Assembly: GCF_965662675.1 (NCBI RefSeq)
Contig: NZ_CBFIIK010000060.1
Span: 1-15,325 of the forward strand
DNA length: 15,325 nucleotides
Direction: 5' to 3'
DNA from: Roseicyclus sp965662675
GTDB lineage: Bacteria > Pseudomonadota > Alphaproteobacteria > Rhodobacterales > Rhodobacteraceae
Of the stretch, positions 1-5,582 are shown piece by piece. Position 1 is the stretch's first letter. Each line of letters begins with the position of its first letter. The position numbers were made by a program, and so were the translations under genes. Below the pieces are notes generated by a model. It had not been told where the DNA came from and did not search any database. It worked only from the letters and a program-made list of their open reading frames with translations.

Positions 1-48
1 GATGGCGGGCGCGGCTTGCTCGACACCGTCAGCCTGCCTGCCTTTTGA
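1..48 (+). CDS. Possible C-terminal tail of a truncated upstream gene
   Basis: Frame 1 is open from the window edge to a TGA at 46-48 and encodes DGGRGLLDTVSLPAF. Twelve of its 15 codons end in G or C, as expected for a gene in this GC-rich genome. A hairpin terminator follows 40 bases downstream, so a plus-strand gene converging on trcR would fit. Fifteen residues are too few to name a family, and frame 2 is also open here, so this could be chance. Confidence 0.3.
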   Translation, partial: DGGRGLLDTVSLPAF

Positions 49-87
49 GCGCACAGCTTGGCGGTTCACCCGCCTGTCTGACATGAA

Positions 88-115
88 AAACCCCGGACCT
101 GTCGGACCGGGGTTT
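88..115. terminator. Bidirectional intrinsic terminator between converging genes
   Basis: A 9-bp perfect stem pairs AAACCCCGG (88-96) with CCGGGGTTT (107-115) around a 10-base loop. Read on the minus strand, the stem lies 26 bases beyond the trcR stop and ends in a run of five T, the stronger orientation. Read on the plus strand it ends in TTT and would serve whatever ends at 48. Confidence 0.75.
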
Positions 116-140
116 GGTGTTCGGTAACGCGCTGGGCTGC

Positions 141-914
141 TTAGCGGCGGCTGCGGCGGTCATCCTCATCCTCATCATCGTCGTCATCGGACGCGGCGGG
201 CAGGTTGAACAGGTTGCTCGCATCCAGATCGCGACGAGGGCGCTCTTCTTCCTCGTCATCATTGGACAGGCTGAAGCCCTCCAGCCCGGCGATGGCGCTG
301 GGCATGCGGGGTTCGGTGCTCATGCCAAGGCTCGATTCGGTCGAGACCAGCTTCATCCGCTCATCATCGGTCATCACTCCACCCTCGCGGGCCTTCTTGG
401 CATTGGCCTTTTGGACCGCGGCATCCAGTTCGGATTGGCGGCACAGCCCCAGCGCGACCGGGTCGATGGGCTGGATGTTGTTGATGTTCCAATGCGTGCG
501 TTCGCGGATCGTCTGGATCGTGGGCTTGGTGGTGCCGACCAGCTTGGCGATCTGCCCGTCGGTCAGTTCGGGGTGGAACTTCACCAGCCACAAGATCGAG
601 GCAGGACGATCCTGACGCTTGGACAGCGGCGTGTAGCGCGGACCGCGGCGCTTTTCCTCACCCACGGCGGCGGCGTTGAACTTGAGCTTGAGCGTATAGG
701 CCGGGTTGCCTTCGCCCTTTGTGATTTCCTCTTGCGTCAGCTGGTTGTTGACGATCGGGTCGAACCCCTTGACGCCTTGGGCCACATCGCCATCGGCGAT
801 GCCCTGAACCTCTAGCTCATGCAGGCCGCAAAAATCGCCGATCTGCTTGAAGCTGAGCGTGGTGTTGTCAACCAGCCAAACGGCGGTGGCTTTTGCCATG
901 ATCGGTTTGTTCAT
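141..914 (-). CDS. trcR: Cell cycle transcriptional regulator TrcR (DUF1013)
   Basis: This is a cytoplasmic DNA-binding regulator of the DUF1013/TrcR family, which is essentially restricted to alphaproteobacteria. In the 257-residue product two helix-turn-helix-like segments are visible: residues 20-42 (SFKQIGDFCGLHELEVQGIA core) and about 117-139 (LTDGQIAKLVGTTKPTIQTI). Between them is a basic stretch (KRRGPRYTPLSKRQDR). The C-terminus is very acidic, with DDEEEEE near 219 and a DDDDDEDEDD block near 243, and ends in basic RRSRR. I chose the ATG at 914 because the AAGGA element lies nine bases before it but only three before the in-frame ATG at 920. The conserved family N-terminus (MAKATAVWLVDNT) begins six codons further in. 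The gene is divergent from the RNase T2 gene and ends at a hairpin terminator. Family assignment is secure; its targets cannot be read from the sequence. Confidence 0.92.
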   Translation of the reverse strand: MNKPIMAKATAVWLVDNTTLSFKQIGDFCGLHELEVQGIADGDVAQGVKGFDPIVNNQLTQEEITKGEGNPAYTLKLKFNAAAVGEEKRRGPRYTPLSKRQDRPASILWLVKFHPELTDGQIAKLVGTTKPTIQTIRERTHWNINNIQPIDPVALGLCRQSELDAAVQKANAKKAREGGVMTDDERMKLVSTESSLGMSTEPRMPSAIAGLEGFSLSNDDEEEERPRRDLDASNLFNLPAASDDDDDEDEDDRRSRR

Positions 915-1042
915 CGTCATCCGTCCTTCAGATACGCCTCATCGCTTGCCGGGCGGGCCGGCGGCGGAGCCTGTCCGCCATTCCTCGATTTCGGGGAAGT
1001 CGCAAGGTATATAGGCGCGGTGTCGTTCAGAGGGAAGAGGAA

Positions 1043-1675
1043 ATGCGGTTTTTGGTTGTGTGTTTGGTCTGGTTGGCGGGGATCGCAGCCGCCGAAGAAG
1101 AAAGGCCCGGTGATTTCGACTATTATGTGCTTGCCTTGAGTTGGACACCGAATTGGTGCGCGCTCGAGGGGGACGCCCGCGCATCAGCGCAATGCGAACC
1201 GGGGCAGGGGCATGGTTTCACACTGCACGGTCTGTGGCCGCAATACGAGGATGGCTGGCCCAGTTTCTGCCCAACCGCCGCGCGCGCGCCATCACGGGCG
1301 ATGACCGCCGAGATGGCCGATATCATGGGCACATCCGGGCTGGCTTGGCACCAATGGCGCAAGCATGGGGTGTGCAGCGGCCTGTCCGCCGCCGATTATT
1401 TCCAGCTGTCGCGCCTTGCCTATCAGCGGGTCACCCGGCCTGATTTGCTGCGTCGCCTCGACCGCCCGGTGCGCCTGCCTGCGACCGTGATCGAAGAGGC
1501 GTTCTTGGAGGTGAACCCGACGCTTTCGCCCGAGATGCTGACGGTCACCTGCCGCGATGGCCGGATACAGGAGGTGCGGATCTGCCTGACGCGGGGGTTG
1601 GAACCGCGGGACTGCGCACCTGATGTTGCGCGCGATTGCCGCCTGCAAGATGCGTTTTTCGCACCGATACGCTGA
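1043..1675 (+). CDS. Secreted ribonuclease T2 family protein
   Basis: An endoribonuclease of the T2 family, which cleaves single-stranded RNA through a 2',3'-cyclic phosphate. Both catalytic signatures are intact: CAS I is FTLHGLWP (residues 59-66, His62) and CAS II is HQWRKHGVCSG (residues 103-113, His103 and His108). The first 17 residues (hydrophobic, ending AGIAAA before EEERP) form a signal peptide, so the mature enzyme should be periplasmic or extracellular. Eight cysteines outside the signal (39, 51, 76, 111, 170, 181, 191, 199) fit four disulfides in an oxidising compartment. At 210 residues it has the size of a minimal single-domain T2 enzyme. GAAGAGG lies just before the ATG. It is divergent from trcR and followed by arsR with no obvious terminator between. 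A role in scavenging RNA for phosphate or nucleosides is inference. Confidence 0.93.
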   Translation: MRFLVVCLVWLAGIAAAEEERPGDFDYYVLALSWTPNWCALEGDARASAQCEPGQGHGFTLHGLWPQYEDGWPSFCPTAARAPSRAMTAEMADIMGTSGLAWHQWRKHGVCSGLSAADYFQLSRLAYQRVTRPDLLRRLDRPVRLPATVIEEAFLEVNPTLSPEMLTVTCRDGRIQEVRICLTRGLEPRDCAPDVARDCRLQDAFFAPIR

Positions 1676-1692
1676 GGTCTCGGAAAAAAGAT

Positions 1693-1720
1693 TCGACATA
1701 ACCGGATTTATAGATATGTT
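1693..1720 (+). promoter_or_regulatory. Candidate arsR promoter (possibly leaderless transcript)
   Basis: TCGACA (1693-1698, five of six to the TTGACA consensus) is spaced 16 bases from TATGTT (1715-1720). Transcription would begin about seven bases downstream, at or next to the ATG at 1727. No clear Shine-Dalgarno precedes that ATG. The -10 match is only moderate. Confidence 0.4.
1696..1719. promoter_or_regulatory. Candidate ArsR operator (imperfect inverted repeat)
   Basis: ACATAAC (1696-1702) is the near-complement of GATATGT (1713-1719), with six of seven pairs across a 10-base centre. The repeat covers the spacer and -10 of the candidate promoter, where an autorepressing ArsR dimer would be expected to bind. 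ArsR-family operators are typically 12-2-12 type dyads; this one has not been shown to bind the protein. Confidence 0.4.
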
Positions 1721-1726
1721 GAGCGC

Positions 1727-2044
1727 ATGACGGATATCGCCCAACATGCCCGCGCCCTTGCCGCCCTCGGCCACGAGGCGCGGCTGTCGATCTTTCGCTT
1801 GCTCGTGACCGCGGGGCCCGGTGGGCTGCGCGTGGGTGAGATCGGCGCGCATCTGGGGCTGGCTGCCTCGACCTTGGCCCATCATCTGTCCACATTGGTC
1901 GATGCGGGTCTGGTCGTGCAGGACAAGCAGGGGCGCGAGGTATTCAACCGTGTCGATTACCCCGCCATGCATGGTGTGCTGGGCTTTTTGACATCTGAAT
2001 GCTGCGCCGGTGTCGGCCGCAACGCGGCCGAAGATGCGGCATGA
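1727..2044 (+). CDS. ArsR/SmtB-family winged-helix repressor
   Basis: A 105-residue single-domain winged-helix repressor of the ArsR/SmtB family. The N-terminus (ALAALGHEARLSIFRLL, residues 10-26) is the usual dimer/helix-1 signature. The recognition region is VGEIGAHLGLAASTLAHHLSTL (residues 36-57), and the wing (GLVVQDKQGREVFNRVD) follows. A vicinal pair, Cys92-Cys93 in LTSECCAG, sits in the last helix; C-terminal cysteine pairs are known arsenite or heavy-metal sensing sites in some ArsR proteins. The ELCVC-type site of E. coli ArsR in the DNA-binding helix is absent: that segment reads STLAHHLS. The permease gene starts 43 bases later, so the two probably form one unit that is derepressed by the ligand. 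Family is certain; the inducer (arsenite, organoarsenical or another soft metal) is inference. Confidence 0.9.
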   Translation: MTDIAQHARALAALGHEARLSIFRLLVTAGPGGLRVGEIGAHLGLAASTLAHHLSTLVDAGLVVQDKQGREVFNRVDYPAMHGVLGFLTSECCAGVGRNAAEDAA

Positions 2045-2087
2045 TGATGGCCAATCCCCCCATTTCCCATAGCCTTGTGAGAGCGAG

Positions 2088-3137
2088 ATGAGCGACGCAT
2101 CCCTTCCCCGTCTTGGATTTGTGACCATCGCGGCGACCATCTGGCGCGATCAGCGGGTCTGGCTGGCCGCGGGGCTGATCTTGCTGGTGCTGGCGGTCTT
2201 CGATCCCGCGCAGGCCAGCGCGAGTGCGGGTTTCGCCGCCAAGGCGCTCCTCGGCACCGCGCCCTATCTGATCTTGTCGATCGCCATCGCGGCATGGGCG
2301 GGGGCGACAGGGGCCGATAACCTGATCGCGCGGGCCTTTACCGGCGCGCCCTTGCTGATGATCGGATTGGCGGCCTTGGCGGGTGGTATCTCGCCTTTTT
2401 GTTCTTGCGGTGTGATCCCGCTGATCGCGGCACTTTTGGCGATGGGTGTGCCGCTCTCGGCGGTGATGGCATTTTGGCTGGCCTCGCCGATCATGGACCC
2501 GTCGATGTTCGTGCTGACCGCGGGCATGCTGGATCTCGAGTTCGCCATCGCCAAGACGCTGACGGCGGTGGGCCTTGGCGTCTTTGGCGGGGTGGTGGTG
2601 CATCTGTTGGCTGGCCACGGCGCGCTGGCCGATCCGCTGCGCGAGGGCGTCGGCAATGGCGGCTGCGGTGGCGCCAAGATCCGGGCGCCCAAGCCCGTGG
2701 TTTGGCGCTTTTGGGCCGATACGGACAGGCGGACGAAATTCGCCAAGACCGCGATCGGTACGACCTTGTTCCTTGCCAAGTGGCTGACGCTGGCCTTTGT
2801 GCTGGAAAGCCTGATGCTGGCATGGATTCCGACCGAAACGGTGACATCGGCGCTGGGCGGCACCGGGTTATGGCCGATCCTGACCGCGACGCTGGTGGGG
2901 GTGCCTGCCTATCTCAATGGCTATGCCGCGCTGCCGCTGGTCGGCGGGCTGATCGAACAGGGCATGGCGCCGGGGGCGGGCATGGCCTTTCTGGTGGCCG
3001 GTGGGGTGACATCGATCCCGGCGGCGATGGCGGTCTGGGCTTTGGCCCGCCCACAGGTCTTTGCGCTCTATATCGGTCTGTCGCTGAGCGGGGCATTCGC
3101 GGCTGGGCTGCTTTTCCAGATTTGGGTCACGCTTTAG
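2088..3137 (+). CDS. Permease, ArsP/DUF318 family (putative metalloid or metal efflux)
   Basis: An inner-membrane permease of the ArsP/DUF318 family (PF03773 type). The family hallmark PFCSCGVIPLI is present at residues 103-113, with Cys105 and Cys107. The 349-residue product has roughly eight hydrophobic spans, starting near residue 26 (WLAAGLILLVLAVF), in two halves joined by a hydrophilic central loop (about 176-220). That loop contains GNGGCGG with Cys193. The second half carries the GVPAYLNGYAALPLVGGLIE and GGVTSIPAAMAVW blocks that mirror the first-half motif. Characterised members export trivalent organoarsenicals, while a sister group is annotated as Cu/Zn efflux; the linked ArsR gene favours a metalloid role. 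The ribosome binding site is weak (GAGAGCGAG), consistent with coupling to arsR. No arsenate reductase or arsenite pump gene is nearby. Confidence 0.85.
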   Translation: MSDASLPRLGFVTIAATIWRDQRVWLAAGLILLVLAVFDPAQASASAGFAAKALLGTAPYLILSIAIAAWAGATGADNLIARAFTGAPLLMIGLAALAGGISPFCSCGVIPLIAALLAMGVPLSAVMAFWLASPIMDPSMFVLTAGMLDLEFAIAKTLTAVGLGVFGGVVVHLLAGHGALADPLREGVGNGGCGGAKIRAPKPVVWRFWADTDRRTKFAKTAIGTTLFLAKWLTLAFVLESLMLAWIPTETVTSALGGTGLWPILTATLVGVPAYLNGYAALPLVGGLIEQGMAPGAGMAFLVAGGVTSIPAAMAVWALARPQVFALYIGLSLSGAFAAGLLFQIWVTL

Positions 3138-3163
3138 GCCGCGCCGCTTTTTGCGGCGCGGCC
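3137..3163. terminator. Perfect 11-bp hairpin at the permease stop codon
   Basis: GGCCGCGCCGC (3137-3147) pairs perfectly with GCGGCGCGGCC (3153-3163) around a TTTTT loop. The stem begins with the last base of the permease TAG. Only a short, C-interrupted CCCTTT follows, so this is a very stable hairpin but not a textbook U-tract terminator. It lies between converging genes and could block read-through in both directions or protect the mRNA 3' end. Confidence 0.5.
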
Positions 3164-3228
3164 CCGCCCTTTGTGCCGCGGCTGCGCCCGTCCGGTGGCC
3201 GCAAGGTCAACTGGACCTTACGCCGCTT

Positions 3229-3801
3229 TCAGCGGCTCGCCCCCGGAACCCAAAGCACATCGTCCTTGCCGTCGTTATTGGCGATGCGGCCCGCGACGAA
3301 GAACCAATCGGACAGGCGGTTGAGGTATTTGACCCCCTCGGCATTGATCGATTCCACCGTGCCAAGCTCTACGCTCAGCCGTTCCGCGCGGCGCGCGACT
3401 GTGCGGCAGACATGCAGCTGCGCCGACAGCGCAGAACCGCCGGGCAGGATGAAACTCCGCAAGGGTTCCAGCCGCGTATTCATCGTGTCGATTTCGCGCT
3501 CCAGCCGGTCGACTTGGGCGGCGATGATCCGCAGCGCGGGATAGGGGCGCTCGTCATCCTTTTCCATGTTGGGCGTGCAAAGATCGGCCCCCAGATCGAA
3601 CAAATCATTCTGGATGGTCTGCAACTGCGTGGCCATCTCGCCCGTCGCATGCAGCCGCGCCATGCCGAGCATCGCGTTCAACTCATCCACCGTGCCATAG
3701 GCGGCCACGCGCGCCGAATGCTTGGCCACGCGGCTACCATCGCCCAAAGCGGTTTCGCCTGCGTCGCCCGTCCGCGTGTAGATCTTGTTGAGTACAACCA
3801 T
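3229..3801 (-). CDS. Cob(I)yrinic acid a,c-diamide/cobalamin adenosyltransferase, PduO type
   Basis: ATP:cob(I)alamin adenosyltransferase of the PduO (PF01923) family, which forms the Co-C bond of adenosylcobalamin as a cytoplasmic trimer. All main blocks are present in 190 residues: TRTGDAGETALGDGSR (9-24, ATP-binding N-terminal loop), VDELNAMLG (38-46), FILPGGSALSAQLHVCR (117-133), RRAERLSVE (137-145) and NRLSDWFFVAGR (161-172). It is full length for the family. An AGGGGG element lies nine bases before the ATG. The gene begins four bases after the stop of the twin-transmembrane gene and is likely cotranscribed with it. A short hairpin (GCCGC/GCGGC, 3222-3236) spans its stop codon. The symbols cobO, pduO and mmaB are all used for this family, so none is given. 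Confidence 0.93.
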   Translation of the reverse strand: MVVLNKIYTRTGDAGETALGDGSRVAKHSARVAAYGTVDELNAMLGMARLHATGEMATQLQTIQNDLFDLGADLCTPNMEKDDERPYPALRIIAAQVDRLEREIDTMNTRLEPLRSFILPGGSALSAQLHVCRTVARRAERLSVELGTVESINAEGVKYLNRLSDWFFVAGRIANNDGKDDVLWVPGASR

Positions 3802-3805
3802 CCGC

Positions 3806-4012
3806 TTAACCCCCTGTTTGTCCGCGCAGCCAGACGAAGATCATGATCAGCACCACGGCACCGAACTGGGCGATCAACCGCCAGCGCATGAATTTATTCG
3901 ACTCCTTGGCCGCCTCGGCCGTGCCCTTGCGGAAAGAATTGATGCCCATCAGCAAGATGAACAGAACGCCAAGGCATGCGATGAATGCAATGATCAGAAA
4001 CGGATCGTCCAC
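3806..4012 (-). CDS. Twin transmembrane protein, HIG1-domain family (GTG start)
   Basis: A 68-residue integral membrane protein with two hydrophobic helices: about residues 5-23 (FLIIAFIACLGVLFILLMG) and 49-63 (IAQFGAVVLIMIFVW). A short polar loop (FRKGTAEAAKESNKFMRWR) joins them. The loop-plus-second-helix pattern ending KxMRWRxxAQ matches the hypoxia-induced protein (HIG1) domain, which in mitochondria associates with respiratory complexes. The GTG start at 4012 is chosen because AAGGAAG precedes it at good spacing and the family begins close to this point. A longer ATG start at 4090 would overlap the end of the dehydrogenase gene and add a basic, non-conserved N-terminus. It lies four bases upstream of the adenosyltransferase gene. 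Bacterial function is unknown. Confidence 0.82.
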   Translation of the reverse strand: MDDPFLIIAFIACLGVLFILLMGINSFRKGTAEAAKESNKFMRWRLIAQFGAVVLIMIFVWLRGQTGG

Positions 4013-4068
4013 TTGCGTCTTCCTTCTTTTCCATGGGGGCTGCACCCTAGCGCGCGACAGCCAAAAGG

Positions 4069-4890
4069 CTAGAGCCGCGCGATAATCCAATCCTGCGCTG
4101 CATCAGGCAGGATGCGGGTCAGCACCGCTGCGACATAAGCGGGCGTGGTGATGTAGTAGCGCCGCCGCGGCCTGCGACTTTCCAGCGCGTGGGCCAGTTT
4201 CTTGACCACTGCTTCGGGGCCGAGTTCGAACAGATCGCGGCCCGCCTCGCGCCGTGCCAGCCATTTGTCGCGGTAGAAGTCCGCATGACGCGAGGCGTCG
4301 AGGTCGATCCATTTGTCGAATTGCGCCATCGAGCGGTCACGAAACCCCGAGGTGACGGGCCCTGTGTTCAAAATCGCGACATGAATACCCGTGCCGCGCA
4401 ATTCTATCCGCATGGTGTTGGTCAGCCCCTCAAGCGCGTGTTTCGTCGCGACATAGGCCGCCCGCCACCGCAGGGCCGTGAACCCCACCACCGAGGAATG
4501 CTGCACGATCCGTCCGCCCCCATGGCCGCGCATGTGGCCGATAGCGAGGCAGGTCAGCTCGTGCAGGCCGAACAGGTTCGAGGAAAACACCTCTTCCAGC
4601 GCGCCGCGCGGCAGGTCTTCGGCGGCACCGGGCATGCCGTGGCCTGCATTGTTGAACAGCGCCTCGATCCGGCCACCCGCAAGCGCCACGGCCTCGGCAA
4701 AGCCCGCGGCGATGCTTGCGCTGTCATGATGGTCGATGCACACCGCCAAGAACCCATCGGCCTTGAGTGCAGCGACATCGGCTGGCTTGCGCGCCGCTGC
4801 GATCACCGTCCAGCCGCGCGCGCGCAGGCCCTCGCAGGCCGCCCGTCCGATACCCGAGGAACACCCGGTGATGAGAACCTGCCGCGCCAT
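4069..4890 (-). CDS. Short-chain dehydrogenase/reductase, classical SDR
   Basis: NAD(P)-dependent oxidoreductase of the classical SDR family with a full Rossmann signature. The glycine-rich TGCSSGIG is at residues 8-15, NNAG at 80-83, the catalytic Ser at 132/133 (QHSSVVG), and Tyr146 and Lys150 in YVATK. The AARK at 32-35 after the second strand suggests preference for NADP, since basic residues there bind the 2'-phosphate. At 273 residues with an extended C-terminus (RRPRRRYYITTPAY), it resembles SDRs acting on lipid or steroid-like substrates, but the substrate cannot be read from the sequence. A GGAGG lies eight bases before the ATG. It sits 56 bases upstream of the twin-transmembrane gene and 70 bases downstream of the SH3 protein gene on the same strand, so a shared transcript is possible. 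Confidence 0.92.
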   Translation of the reverse strand: MARQVLITGCSSGIGRAACEGLRARGWTVIAAARKPADVAALKADGFLAVCIDHHDSASIAAGFAEAVALAGGRIEALFNNAGHGMPGAAEDLPRGALEEVFSSNLFGLHELTCLAIGHMRGHGGGRIVQHSSVVGFTALRWRAAYVATKHALEGLTNTMRIELRGTGIHVAILNTGPVTSGFRDRSMAQFDKWIDLDASRHADFYRDKWLARREAGRDLFELGPEAVVKKLAHALESRRPRRRYYITTPAYVAAVLTRILPDAAQDWIIARL

Positions 4891-4960
4891 GGCGCGCGCC
4901 TCCGTCGCTTGATCGTTGCGCCGCCTGCCTAAGCCAGCGATGCGCCACAGGCAATCGACC

Positions 4961-5455
4961 TCAGTTCAATGGATTGAGAAAGCGGATCGCCATGAAACCC
5001 TCGCGCCCATCAGCGCGTGAGCGGATCTGAGCCCAGCCATCACCCGTTGCCCCGATCAATTCCACTTGATCCCCGAGGCGCAGGGCTGTCAGCACCGCGT
5101 CGCCCGTCGACGGGCCAGCGCGCAGGTTGACCCGCGTTCCCGTCACTTCTGCCAGTGGAAAGCTGGGGGGTGTTGTTGCGGCTGGGGCCACGAAGTCGGC
5201 CATGCGCGGCGTCACGACTGTCGGCACAGCGCCTTGGGCATTGGTCGATTGGCTGGGGTCGATGATCGTGGCGATCGCAAGGCTGCGCCCATCTGCGGTC
5301 ATGAAAGTCGAAGATGCGGGCTCTTGCGCCGCTTTCGCGCGGTTCACCAAGATGGCTGGATCATCCGGCGCATCGGCATTGGCGACCGACCGCTCGGACA
5401 TGATGGTCAGGCCGGCATAAATCACGGCACAAGCAAAGATACTCAAACGCAACAT
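4961..5455 (-). CDS. Exported or membrane-anchored bacterial SH3-domain protein
   Basis: A 164-residue protein with an N-terminal hydrophobic segment (residues 4-19, LSIFACAVIYAGLTIM) acting as signal peptide or anchor. A low-complexity Ala/Pro/Thr-rich linker (about 30-103) follows, then a C-terminal bacterial SH3 (SH3_3) domain at about 104-163. That domain carries the typical TGTRVNLRAGPSTGDAVL start and the GWAQIRS...GFMAIRFL end. Such domains usually bind cell-wall peptides, so a periplasmic peptidoglycan-associated role is likely. There is no catalytic domain in the chain. The ATG is preceded by AAGGGG at a rather long spacing of 11. It is divergent from parC. Confidence 0.82.
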   Translation of the reverse strand: MLRLSIFACAVIYAGLTIMSERSVANADAPDDPAILVNRAKAAQEPASSTFMTADGRSLAIATIIDPSQSTNAQGAVPTVVTPRMADFVAPAATTPPSFPLAEVTGTRVNLRAGPSTGDAVLTALRLGDQVELIGATGDGWAQIRSRADGREGFMAIRFLNPLN

Positions 5456-5477
5456 CGCGCAAACAACCCCTTAAGCG

Positions 5478-5582
5478 ATGATCTCTATAACTGGAACGTG
5501 CCGATTCGCCGACTCTGGATTGCAAAACTTGCCCTTTGAGGTGCTGGACGCGCTTGCATCGCTCGGCTATCACGACGCCTAG
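5478..5582 (+). CDS. Small ORF abutting parC (possible leader or coupling ORF)
   Basis: A 34-codon ATG-to-TAG frame whose stop (5580-5582) is immediately followed by the parC ATG at 5583. The second half (NLPFEVLDALASLGYHDA) has codons mostly ending in G or C, as in real genes here; the first half does not. There is no Shine-Dalgarno before its ATG, and none close before the parC ATG either, so parC might depend on termination and re-initiation at TAGATG. I do not recognise the peptide, and it may be chance. Confidence 0.2.
   Translation: MISITGTCRFADSGLQNLPFEVLDALASLGYHDA

Noticed and set aside
114..815. Plus-strand frame opposite trcR
   Set aside because: Complement of the TrcR coding region, and it begins in the terminator hairpin.
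1008..1013. TATATA as a -10 box for the RNase T2 gene or trcR
   Set aside because: It is self-complementary so it could serve either strand, but no TTG-type -35 lies at the right distance on either one.
3203..3219. AAGGTC/GACCTT hairpin as terminator of the adenosyltransferase gene
   Set aside because: Only six pairs and no T run on the minus strand.
2399..3544. Plus-strand frame spanning the permease end and the adenosyltransferase
   Set aside because: It crosses the 11-bp hairpin and overlaps two certain genes in other frames; composition is Gly/Arg/Ala-rich noise.
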